A stretch of DNA of 64,000 nt from Cololabis saira (lineage: Eukaryota > Chordata > Actinopteri > Beloniformes > Belonidae). How positions within the stretch are numbered: position 1 is the stretch's first letter; every line of letters starts with the position of its first letter. This document shows, one piece after another, positions 1 through 10,693 of this stretch. Where the stretch lies: contig NC_084596.1 in assembly GCF_033807715.1 (NCBI RefSeq), forward strand, positions 30,020,879 to 30,084,878, written 5' to 3'. The notes under the pieces are model-generated. The model ran no database searches. It was not told the DNA's origin and saw only the letters and a program-made list of their open reading frames with translations. The translations under genes and the position numbers were made by a program.

Positions 1-3000
1 GCCAAGGTTGTTTCCTCCCTGTTTTGCTGTTTACAAATTGATACCATGTGGAAATGTACAAGTCTGGGCGGATCGTGCTAAGCCTTTTTTTTCTTTTTTA
101 ATTTTGCAAAGAAACAGTGTTTCCATACATCAGTGTAATCCCGTATGAGATGTGTTTCCCTTCATTAGATCGTGGGAAGAGCCACAGCAGACAAGTCTGT
201 GTCTCACTCACTCTGCTTAGTCAGGCCAAACACACCCGGGGCAGATCGCTCTCTGCCTGCATATAAATTAAAGAAGATAGCATTGGCCATGTTATGTGAT
301 CTAGCCTGCTGGTGAGGGCTGTCTCAGACTCCTCACAGAGAGGTGCTGCTGATTTAACAAGGGGTAATGGCAGGCCACCATGGACCTCATTTGCTCACCT
401 GATGCTACAGAAGAATAGCAACCATTGTTGTGAATTTACTGGATGCCTTCCAAATTAATGATCAGTGATTCATTGCCATTGTGTTTTTGTCAGGCTTTTA
501 TTAGAGTACCGAAGCAACACCTTTGTTTACAATCAGGACACAATGGGCTACATGTTTGTGTCATTGTGACTACACTGAACAAAATGTGACTCACTCTGAC
601 TCATGGATGATGCCAAAGGCTGTTTTTTTTTTAACCAAGATATTATACAACTACCCAAGGCATAATCAACATTTTAATCATATTGTAATTAGCACTTTTA
701 CACCTACAAGACGTGTACAATATGGTCTTTGTGAATTTAAATGTCGACACATTAGTTGTATTTAGCATAATGAATCTTAAATAAACCTGCATGAGGTTAA
801 AATGATGATTCAGACTCGTTTGTACGCCTTTTCTTCTGCAAATTGGTCACGGATTAAATTATAAAGTATAAAGACTTTTGTAAGATTTTCAGAGAATATT
901 TTTAGTTGCAGTCAGCTATGCAGAATTATGCAATTAATCACAATTAGACATTTTCCCTGCAGTGAAAAACTTGGAGTGGTTGACGGGCCATGACACAGCC
1001 GAGGCTGTAATCAGCCATAAAGCTTCTCGATGCTCCCAGAAAAGCTGTTAACTAAATGTTGTTCACCATGTTCAGCGTTTTGGAAGAGGAAATAAAACCC
1101 ATGCAAAGTTAGTTATCCAAAGTCCATAAAAGTAGAATGATGTGAGAGGCTGAGAAATTCCCACAAAAAATGATTAATTCAAGTTATTGCTGTTACATTT
1201 TTACTATGTTTTATTGAATCATCGGGTGTACTGCTTCTGTATTTCTGCTTAATTTTTGATAACCAAATGATACCATGGTGTAATATATGGTTATCTGATA
1301 TTGTATTTAATTTTAAGCTTTGTTATCTTTAAAAGTTGATATACTTTGACATTTGGTAACGTATCACACTGTCCCTTGGTGAGCAGCTTGACATTTAACC
1401 CCTTCCTGTAAAGCCAATTTTTGAGATTCCTGCATGAAAACTATATTCCTGATTTAAAATGGGTATAATAATAAATAAATCTGGGGACATGTGAGATTTT
1501 AGTTGAGGTGTAAAATGAAGTACATTACCAAGCCAGGGTAAATGAAGCTGGAAAGCAGGAAAAAAGAAAAACAAAACAATTTATCTGACAAAGAAAACTT
1601 TCGGAGTGTAAAACTTTTACCCAGTATGACCAGTATTTTTTTTTTTGCATGTTTGGAGATTTTTCAAATTGGCACATTTGCTGTTGACATATCTATCCCG
1701 CTCAGATAGCAAACTATATTATTGTTTCATCTGATAATGCACATATACCACTAAATGTATTAACTCATTAATATTATGTACATTCAATTATATAATTCAT
1801 CAAATATCACTATTTTTGGTTTGATTGAATCAGCAGACATGTTCATTATGTGTGCTTTGTGTCCATCTGGGGCACAACTACTGAGCTCTGGGGGTTTGTG
1901 GTCGATCTCACCAGAACCCTTTCAGTGATTTGGTGATTGACACTTCTATGTAAATCGTCATAGCCAATAGATTTGTGAAAGGATTGTTCATTGTCTGTGA
2001 TAGCTGTGTCTTCTTTGTGTGAAGTTCTTCTTCTAACATGAATGGATTGAAAGGCTAAAAATGATTTATGAAATCTTTGTGACTCTTTGAGCAGATTCAC
2101 AAACAGCATGTGAACAACATGTAAAATTTGATCACAAGGACATGCGTATCTTTGTGAATGTGAGTCACTCACAGGTTGGCAACATGCTCCTGGAGCTCAT
2201 TAATTTAGTATCGATCCAAATCCAGGGACCACTGTAAAGGAGTTGTAGAGGTGCGTCCTCAACTTGCATGTTTACCAGAGTGAGAGAGGAGTTTTTCTGA
2301 TATGACCATAGAGGTCATTTAAACTGAAGTGGAACAAAGGAAAACTACAGGTTAGTACAGGTGTGACATGCATTGGTAGGGCATGTGCCTGAAAAGGTGA
2401 TGTGTGCGGTTAATTCCATGTCTTTTGTCCAACAAAGCATGTGATGAGAAAATGGTCTGATATAAAATCTCTTCATCAACAAAACTCTGCTGCAGACAGG
2501 TTCTATGACCTCTATAACTGGAACGACCTCTTTATTAGGACTCATACTTGATGGACAGATGCCTCCACAGGTGGCAACAGCAAACTCCCGAGGTTTGTCC
2601 CGAACATTATATTGGGATGCAGTGTGGCAGCCATCCAATACATTGCTTTTAACACTCAACGGACACCAAAATATGCAGAAATGTTGCTCTGCTAACAGCT
2701 TACACACAAGACACTCATGTTTTATGTCATGAATGAGGCCCAGTGAGTTTTTGTGACATGGTATAAATGTAAAGCTAAGTTTTAAGTCTACAGATGTACT
2801 CCATAGTGCAACATGCTTTGTGTCATCTGGCAAGGGTTGCGCGTCTGAAGTAGCCTACTTGAACTTCATTTTACAACCTTGTAAATACTTAAAATCCAAA
2901 GTGCAAATAAACACTTGCCTTTATTGAAGATGAAACTGGCATTATCGCCTGGTAGTTTTTCCTCGTTGCATATCAGTTACCAACACTGAAAGCTAACTCA

Positions 3001-4020
3001 AAGATTCTCTGTGCACCAACAGAAACCTATCAACATTAAAATGTAACCAGTGTGGAAAGCTGAAGAAATACATGGCAAGTCTAAATGGGAAAAAAGACCA
3101 AAAAAAAAACCTTGTTATTTTTGAATCATGGAAAAGAAGTGCAATTTATCACATGAGTTAACTTATTACGGTATCTGTAAGATTTAATAGCTTTTCAGTC
3201 ACTTAAGCAACTCTAAATAGGAAATATTTGACAACACCTGGCAACCACAAAAATATGTCCCTCTCCAATAGACGTGGTTTATTCACTAGCATCCCTCTGA
3301 AGTATCAGAAGCAGGTTTGTAAGTGAGCATGTTTCCTGAACTGTGAGTTTATACAACAGCAGCACCTTATGTGCTCAGTGGATGTTTTTGTTAGTGTTTT
3401 GGTGTTCTATTCTAAATAGCTAGTGAAGAAGATAATGTAAGAGCTCAAGATGCAGAACACAAAATCAGCCTTGGCTGTTTCATTATCCTAATGAACTCAG
3501 TATGGGTCTGATAATTGTCCTCATTTGACAGCACTGACGGGAAGCTGTTGGCAAGTGATAATTCACCATGGGTTTATTTTGCGTTTCAGTATGTGTTAGT
3601 ACAAGCACCAGTGTAGCGTTTTGTAACCAAACAGCAATTCTTATCAGCACAGTCACTGTAGATGCAGTTGTGATTACACTTTCCTTAGAGTTGTCTTCAT
3701 CTGTTTGATCGCCTCATCCACATGCATTATTAAAATGGTAAAAATGATGAAATTAGCCCAGCCGGAGACAAAGAAACATGTGACGAGATTAGCCAGGGAA
3801 TAGTGACGCTTGGAACAACAGTCTTGGAAATGATTCAAGATTGGGATTTTAAAGATGTGGCACACATGGAGGGTGAGGAGTACTTTGCATTGGTTTCAAC
3901 AGACTTCATAATGAACAGATTCTTAAAGTAATTAAATTAACAAGTCTCCGTGGTTGTTTCTCGGAGAGAATAAAAGGAGTTGTAGAAAGACAATGGATTT
4001 TTCTACAGCCTTCCTCATTT
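1..4020. other. Unique AT-rich non-coding DNA
   Basis: No recognisable gene or transposon. Open frames here are short and lack recognisable domains. The longest, on the minus strand at 2345-2833, opens on TTG rather than ATG and has no internal Met codon until more than halfway. Short homopolymer runs only. Intergenic or intronic sequence is the simplest reading. Confidence 0.5.
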
Positions 4021-4131
4021 CTATATCTATCTATCTATCTATCTATCTGTCTATCTGTCTATCTATCTATCTATCTGTCTATCTGTCTATCTGTCTATCT
4101 ATCTATCTGTCTATCTGTCTGTCTATCTATA
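4021..4131. repeat. Tetranucleotide microsatellite (TCTA/TCTG)n
   Basis: About 110 bases of CTAT units with interspersed CTGT variants in blocks. It is directly visible and likely length-polymorphic. Confidence 0.97.
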
Positions 4132-4555
4132 GTATGTCTGGGCAGAGGCGGTGGTCAATCAGATTGCGTTTACTCCTGATTTACCCAGTTTAACTCCATC
4201 TTCATTCAGGCTTGTCACATTCTATTTTGTAAAGAGGGTTTCACTCAAACCAGTGCTTTCCGCCTCCCACACCCACAGCTCACACCCAATCTCATTTAAC
4301 AGACCAATTTCCTCTCATGTCCAGAGCAGAGCCGATGTGACGTGTTTGCTAGGACCCGTTCTCTGAAGTCTTTGGCATGCGAAGGACGCAGCCTTGCTTG
4401 GCAGCAAAAACATCACTGTGAACACTGCAGCTGGTGACTTACTGTAGTAGAACAATATTTATTTGAGATAGCCTATATGAATTAAAGAAATGATTGGCAA
4501 CGAAAGCTTAGTGTCATTCTCTGCAGATCTGTGATCCTCTTTGTCTGTGTACTTT

Positions 4556-5313
4556 TGTTAGGTTAAAAAGTCATCACAATATTAATAACTTTAGAAAAAG
4601 ACACCGGAGACTGTCAGAAATGATTTTCAATGGCCTTCTGCAGAAGTTTGGAGAAAAATCTTGAGGAGCTCTTAGGGCAACACGACCCTTCTCTTAGAGC
4701 TTGTCAAAACCTCTCTCAACTGGCTGTCTGCAGAGCTGGCGCTTTTATTAAGCAAAGGATGACAGGAATGACCATATTTGGAACAGTGAATGTATAGATG
4801 GACGATTGACAAAAACAGATGGTCACACACATGACTTTTCTTAGTATGAAGAAACAAACAGACATCCTTAAAACACAAAGAGTCAAGAGGTCAACTAAAA
4901 TAGGACCTCTTGTTGGAGGTTTGAACAGATGGTTTTTAAAGACATTGGGTTATTTACAAACCAGAAGTCACCAGGCCAAACTTCATGGGGGTCTCGTGTT
5001 ATCAGATGGTCCAACTAAACCTAGCTAACCTTTAAGTCAGCTTAACGTCTTGAAACAACATGAAATGTCAATAAATGAGCTCCTTCTGGACAAACAAGAA
5101 ACTCTGTAAGGCTTTGCACAGATGTGTCTAAAGACACTGCTCAGCTGTTAACAAAGCCATAAATACCTAAATACCATCAGGGAATGGCCTGCCTGTAACT
5201 TCTGTTAACAATTGTAAACTTGTGAAAAACGCAGCAGTCAACTTCTCTGAGCTTACCTAATTTTGTTGCGTTCATAATGACAATTTAATTCAAAAACGTT
5301 GATTAACTTCACA
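4556..5313 (-). repeat. 3' LTR of the retroelement
   Basis: Left copy of the ~757-bp LTR, the 3' copy because the element runs on the minus strand. On the minus strand it begins TGTGAAGTTAATC and ends CCTAACA. An AATAAA polyadenylation signal lies on the minus strand at 4744-4749. It differs from the right copy by scattered changes and small indels concentrated in 4556-4720; the remainder is virtually identical. Confidence 0.93.
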
Positions 5314-5542
5314 TTTCCCTCCTCTTGTCATTTTGAAACTTCACAGCACCCAAAATAAAACACTCCAGTGTCATTGTAAACATACAGGTAATGAAAACAC
5401 AGAACAGTACAAGGACAGTAATAGTCGGAATCGGAATCGTAATCTCAGTCATTATGTCAGCATGACTCAGTAATGAAAAAGTCTCTTCCATTCCTCGGAC
5501 TCCTCTCCTAGTTTGTTGTCGCAAGTCAGTTTGGCTAGTCAT
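5309..5542 (-). pseudogene. Env-like C-terminal membrane-segment fragment
   Basis: A 77-codon frame starting at ATG (5540-5542) whose stop overlaps the LTR edge. It has a polar stretch of about 35 residues, then a hydrophobic segment of about 28 residues rich in Val, Leu, Phe, Thr and Cys, then a short basic tail ending Lys-Arg-Arg-Glu-Met. Position (last reading frame before the polypurine tract, running into the 3' LTR) and layout (membrane anchor plus short cytoplasmic tail) match the end of a retroviral envelope transmembrane subunit. An in-frame stop lies ten codons upstream of the ATG, so no surface subunit or fusion peptide is present. This is inference from position and hydropathy; no diagnostic env motif is visible. 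Confidence 0.45.
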
Positions 5543-6569
5543 ATTCTTCAGGCTGGGCTGGCGAGATAGGCATCAGTTGATTACTTCGCGGGCAAAGGTT
5601 GTGGTACCGCCCGACTTCCCGCACTACTCGAGCCTGGCATTTCTCTGCTAGCTTTCACTGCAACTGGTGAACGCAGTAGATCATTCAGCAGCCTTTACTG
5701 CTGCCGGTGTCCTGATCTGGACAGCAAAAAGGGCCCGTCCTGACGGAGTGATGACGTTTCACCACTCGACTCAGGATCCGGTCACCTATTTCAGCAGTTC
5801 CTGCTTTAGAAGAGGGAGAGGAAGAAACAGCAGCCTAACAAGAAGACGATTCTCATGTACAGTTCGACTAATGGCCGTTATTCAGGCCATGGCTTTCCTG
5901 AGCCTTAACTTAACAGGCCATTAGTTCACTCCAAGAATGAAATCCATATGAACAACTTCAAATGGATAGGTCCTCTCATGTTGTATCTGCAACATGTCGG
6001 AAAGCTCCTACTAAAAATTTTTTTAAAGGGTATTTAGTATTTAATCCTCATGATGTATCATATATACCCCTACATACTCCCACTCCCTCCTGTTGAGCCA
6101 TAGAAACTCCCTATGGCTCAACTTAGCCACCAGGGGGAACAACTTCCTTGGAAGCACTGGTCTGCTTCACAGCATTTTTTTTGCATGCCGACAGGGGTGG
6201 GGGTTTTGTTGTCATTAGACCCCCTCCTTGTTGACTTTTCCCTGGAAGAGTCAGGCTGCCAGAGTCAGGCTCCCCAGATAAGTGGCCCTCCCACTTCTTG
6301 ACCTTCGCACCCTGGCAAGTCTGCAGGTCTGACTTAATGATCCTCTAGGGTCGGATATCTATGTCCCTCAGAGATCCTCCCTCCCATCACCAGATTAGAT
6401 GGGCAAAACCTTTAAAATTCTGTCTCCCACCGTAGATTAGACTACAGAATTTCTCATTGAAAAACGTTCTTATTTCCACCCAAGTGGGTTATGATCTTAT
6501 TAAAGTAACACACAAAAACTGTCAGTGCAGCAACTCTCCTGCAACGTAAACAGTAGTCTTCAGTGAACT

Positions 6570-6590
6570 TATATATATATATATATATAT
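6570..6590. repeat. (TA)n microsatellite
   Basis: About ten TA dinucleotides inside the retroelement interior. Confidence 0.85.
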
Positions 6591-6703
6591 GTATAAACAA
6601 TAATTCATTGTCACAAAACGTCGGACTGAAAGGAATCATTCTATCAAATAATGCCTTCTCAACTGTTGTTGAGCTCTATTTTCCCCAAATCAAAAAGAAA
6701 TGC

Positions 6704-6791
6704 CAGAAAATTGTCAGAAAATTGTCAGAAAATTGTCAGAAAATTATCAGAAAATTATCAGAAAATTATCAGAAAATTATCAGAAAATTAT
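6704..6791. repeat. 11-bp tandem repeat, eight copies
   Basis: Eight consecutive 11-bp units: three of CAGAAAATTGT followed by five of CAGAAAATTAT. The block structure of variants suggests stepwise slippage. It lies in the non-coding interior of the retroelement. Confidence 0.95.
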
Positions 6792-8476
6792 CTCCAGATA
6801 AATCATGAGTACTTATAAAAGTCTTCAGGAGATTCTTAATCTTCTGTTTGCATGCTGCAACGCAAATGCACGCTCTTCTATGAAAACTCATAGAAGTCTT
6901 AAGAAAATTGTGGGATAAATTCCCATGCGTAAACTACACATAGACAAAAACCCACTAACATTAAACACTCACTTCACATCATCTGCATGTGGGTTTGTGT
7001 ATCAGTGCAAATGTGTAAATTACTTCTCCTCAAACTACACTAACCAAACTCAATTGGTGCATTTCAGATGAACTCTCAAACTAAATGATAGCAACACTGA
7101 TCACAAATGTACACATTTTCAGTGTGAATAGGCTAGTATGCACTCAGAGTTCTTCTTTTCTAAAAAGATTGTACAACGGGTTTGTTTCTCCTACATATAA
7201 TCCGAGTCAAATACAGTATTACAAAAGTAATCTGCAAATTAAATGGTGAATTAACCCAATTTAAAAACTTCTATGATTCTATGCCCTCATTCAGGGCTTA
7301 GAATGATAGAACAAACTATATTATTCCACATCTCTACGTCTCCTCCAAAAGGAGAGCTCACTTCACTTCACCACTGAAAACCCCCCTTTTTCCAGAAACA
7401 CAAAAAAGTTCTCCCTCAGACATAGAGCCTTGCAGCCGCTCGTAAAGCGCTGCACCCAATGCTGGAGCACGCTTTCACACACACACTCTCTCTGCAGCTT
7501 GGCTCTGCAAACTCTGCAGCTGTTTCACAAGGTTTCATGAATACACACACACAGACAGTGTTTCCCACATACACACACACAGAGTCACACACAGACACAG
7601 AGCTTTGGGCAGCTGCAGCCTGCAGCTCTCTCCCCTCCTCAGTCTCTTCATCACAGGTTGTTACTTTCTTGTTTTTTCTTCTAGTCTTAAATTAGTCCAT
7701 TTACTTCTTTTTAAGTTCCCTATATTATTATTTCGCAAGATTTGTTTCCATTTTCTTAAGTTTGAGGACGTCTCCCCATCAATTAAGCATCTTTTGAGAT
7801 TCTTTAAGCATAAATTTCAGCTTAACCACGCCTCTGCTATTTTTCGCCAGTTATTTTCTTTCTTAAGTTTCTCTCAGGACACAAGTTTCCTTTTTCAACA
7901 GTTTGGTTTTAGCCTGATCTTTTAGTGAACAACTTAAAATTTTCCTCTCAATTTTGAAAACCCCAAACATTGAACACACAGTTTTCCTCTCAATTTTGGA
8001 AACCCCACATTGAACACAGACAAACATTAGACAGGACGAACATAAAACAAACATTAGACAAACATAAAACACAACCATTAAAAATCATTTCCAAGAAACC
8101 TCTCCTCGTTATCCTGTACTTTTAAAGTCCTCTGACATTCAAAAGCCGGTCCCCGACCGAGTTAGATGTTGGTCTTACGCACTGCTCTTTAGGCAGTATT
8201 TTTAGAGGCCCCTATGCCTTCTGTAAAAATCAGGTCCCCGACCCGCCGCCAAACACCGTTTTCGCTAACCTTCTTGTTAGTATACACAGAAATTTCACTC
8301 AAAAGAGGTCTCTCACCTAGTCTCCTAGTGCCTTCCCCTGGCTGGGAAATCTCGTCGTCTGGACTCTGGAACAGCGCAGATCAATCTGGGCCCCGTTCCT
8401 GAAGTCAGAACGCTGTCGACAGATTTTTAGATGGCCTCCTTTGACCGTACGCCGTTCCATCGCCAGAACTTGAGAT

Positions 8477-8495
8477 CCCGGGTTTCTCTGCACCA
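8477..8495 (-). promoter_or_regulatory. Primer-binding-site-like sequence
   Basis: Three bases inside the 5' LTR, the minus strand reads TGG followed by TGCAGAGAAACCCGGG. A TGG start at this spot is expected for pairing with a tRNA CCA end. The tRNA was not identified. Confidence 0.5.
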
Positions 8496-8498
8496 AAA

Positions 8499-9253
8499 TG
8501 TTAGGTTAAAAAGTCATCAACATACATTAATTAACTTAGAAAAAGACACCAGAGACTTATGGAATGATTTTCAATGGCCTTCTGCAGAAGGTTGGAGAGG
8601 AATCCTGAGAAGCTTTAGGCAACACGGCCCTTCTCTTAGCTCGTCAGAACTTCTCTCAACTGGCTGTCTGCAGAGCTGGCGCTTTTATTAAGCAAAGGAT
8701 GACAGGAATGACCATATTTGGAACAGTGAATGTATAGATGGACGATTGACAAAAACAGATGGTCACACACATGACTTTTCTTAGTATGAAGAAACAAACA
8801 GACATCCTTAAAACACAAAGAGTCAAGAGGTCAACTAAAATAGGACCTCTTGTTGGAGGTTTGAACAGATGGTTTTTAAAGACATTGGGTTATTTACAAA
8901 CCAGAAGTCACCAGGCCAAACTTCATGGGGGTCTCGTGTTATCAGATGGTCCAACTAAACCTAGCTAACCTTTAAGTCAGCTTAACGTCTTGAAACAACA
9001 TGAAATGTCAATAAATGAGCTCCTTCTGGACAAACAAGAAACTCTGTAAGGCTTTGCACAGATGTGTCTAAAGACACTGCTCAGCTGTTAACAAAGCCAT
9101 AAATACCTAAATACCATCAGGGAATGGCCTGCCTGTAACTTCTGTTAACAATTGTAAACTTGTGAAAAACGCAGCAGTCAACTTCTCTGAGCTTACCTAA
9201 TTTTGTTGCGTTCATAATGACAATTTAATTCAAAAACGTTGATTAACTTCACA
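8499..9253 (-). repeat. 5' LTR of the retroelement
   Basis: Right LTR copy. It shares the TG/CA ends, the minus-strand AATAAA (8683-8688) and all internal blocks with the left copy. Comparison of the two copies would date the insertion. Confidence 0.93.
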
Positions 9254-9538
9254 ACTTTTTTTAAAGGGGACCTATTATGGCATCTAATACCTATTTTAAA
9301 CAGGCCTTGAATGTCTTAAAAGCAAGATTTTGATTGTTTTTGCTAAATAAAATAGAAATTCAGCCTCTGAGCCATTCTCTAATCTCTTTCTCTATGCGGG
9401 ATTCTGAGTGGGCGGGGAGGCTATGATAATGAGGCTCTGTGCTGATTGGCTGCCTGAATGACGCGATACACCGCTATGAAAAAATGGCGGAAGCGCCGGC
9501 CGGCGGAGTTGTTGTTGTTGTTGTTCCGGCCAGAGTAA

Positions 9539-10464
9539 AGGCTGAATTAAGGTTCTGCGTCACACCAACGCAGAGCACACGCCGCAGCCGTGACGCCGTC
9601 GTGAACCCTTCGGACTTCTCCGTCACTCCATTTCGTCGCGGTGCAGTACCCCCCGCGGCCGCTAATTAGCGATCTTTTTCTGAATGGTTTATCCGACTTT
9701 TTCCGGTCACAGTGAATCAAAGAGATTTGTGCAAAAAACCAAAACAAAAAAAATCACACATAAATGAAGAAAAGAGCCCTGAAAGTTCACTACTGCTTCA
9801 AACTGGAAACCAGAAATGCGTTGCTTCCAAGCGAACCAATAACAGCCCTCTCCGTCTGCGTGTGGTCTGCGTCGCCTCGACGCGTAGTTACAATTTTCGG
9901 GAGGTGCACGTCAGTGACGGTGCAGGTGACGGCTGTTGAGGAATTTATCAAACCAGTTCAGAAGTCCGCTTTGTGGTTTATGAAGTTTTATTAAGCCGGC
10001 GGTGAGCACATCTACACAGACCAGGGATCTGGTTGAAATGCTGACATTGAGTGATTTTGTAACAAGCTTTTTATACAAGAACAAACAACAGGAATGAACG
10101 AGTCAGTGAGAGACAGTAAAAGGTGTGATCTTTCGTCAGGAAATCCATATATGGTTCTGTCTCAGCAGGGATGCAAGACGCAGGAACTTGTGTGAGACAA
10201 TAGGCCACAGACGAAAATCACCCCATGGGGTGCTCTAGTGTTCCAAGTCTGTTTGAGGCAACTTCCAAGGTGTGATAGGAAGTTGAAGCTACTTAAAATG
10301 TGTTGAGTCCAGTTCAAAGCCCTGCAGGAGGTAGGACTGGGGCAACCTGCCCCTGCAGGGGGGCCAAGGTGTCACAATGCTTCATCACGGCGTGTGGTCT
10401 GCGTCGACCCAAACCACACGCCGTAGGCACGGCGTCGTTTTGACGCAGAACCATATTTCAGTCT
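9539..10464. mobile_element. PIF/Harbinger-like element nested in the TTAA element
   Basis: Termini AGGCTGAATTAAGGTTCTGC and its imperfect reverse complement ending TTTCAGTCT are flanked by TAA on both sides (9536-9538, 10465-10467), the 3-bp target typical of Harbinger. The GC-rich interior with ACGCCGT-type motifs recurs at 16.4-16.75, 40.55 and 59.67 kb, so this is a family with several copies in the window. No transposase. The element is split by a solo LTR. Confidence 0.85.
9934..10387 (-). mobile_element. Solo LTR nested in the Harbinger-like element
   Basis: A 454-bp segment with TG...CA ends interrupts the Harbinger-like element, and CGGC flanks it on both sides (9930-9933, 10388-10391). 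The minus strand carries AATAAA (9987-9992), suggesting minus orientation. It is unrelated to the neighbouring 757-bp LTRs. Solo LTRs arise by recombination between the two LTRs of a full element. Confidence 0.7.
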
Positions 10465-10693
10465 TAAGTTGTGGGCGTGGTTTCACGCATCGCTCCCGTC
10501 GTTACCTAACGACGGGAGCAGAATCTTAACGGCTCGTAGAAGCCACATCACACTGGATGGCTCGTCCGGGCGGCTGTACAGACACTGCAGAATTTGGTTG
10601 CTTTCCTCCTTCTGAGTTGGCAGGCTGAGGGGAGACCACTTTATACATGTTAAAGCAAGAAAAAACGTGTTTTTCATAATAGGTCCCCTTTAA

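Larger units (their letters stand above)
4556..9253 (-). mobile_element. Non-autonomous LTR retroelement / endogenous retrovirus-like, minus strand
   Basis: Two near-identical direct repeats (4556-5313 and 8499-9253) bound about 3.2 kb of internal sequence. Each ends TG...CA, and the whole is flanked by the 5-bp direct repeat ACTTT (4551-4555 and 9254-9258), the signature of integrase-mediated insertion. Orientation is given by a polypurine tract (AAGAGGAGGGAAA on the minus strand, 5314-5326) next to the left LTR and a TGG-starting primer-binding-site-like stretch next to the right LTR (minus strand, 8495 to about 8477). The interior has no recognisable gag, protease, RT or integrase. It holds a long GC-richer leader at the 5' side and a short env-like tail at the 3' side. 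It is most likely a deletion derivative mobilised in trans, if at all. The exact retroviral class cannot be assigned from what remains. Confidence 0.9.
9265..10689. mobile_element. TTAA-target DNA transposon (piggyBac- or Kolobok-like), non-autonomous
   Basis: Perfect terminal inverted repeats AGGGGACCTATTATG (left, 9265) and the reverse complement ending at 10689 are flanked by TTAA on both sides (9261-9264 and 10690-10693). TTAA duplication is typical of piggyBac and also of Kolobok. No transposase is visible. Most of its present length is a nested Harbinger-like insertion. Confidence 0.85.

Noticed and set aside
2345..2833. 162-codon minus-strand open frame, longest outside transposons in the first 30 kb
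   Set aside because: Opens on TTG, has no Met for more than half its length, no recognisable domain, and no splice or promoter context. Probably chance.
4556..9253. Segmental duplication explanation for the two ~757-bp repeats
   Set aside because: TG/CA ends, the polypurine tract and the 5-bp ACTTT duplication fit LTRs of one element better than a local duplication.
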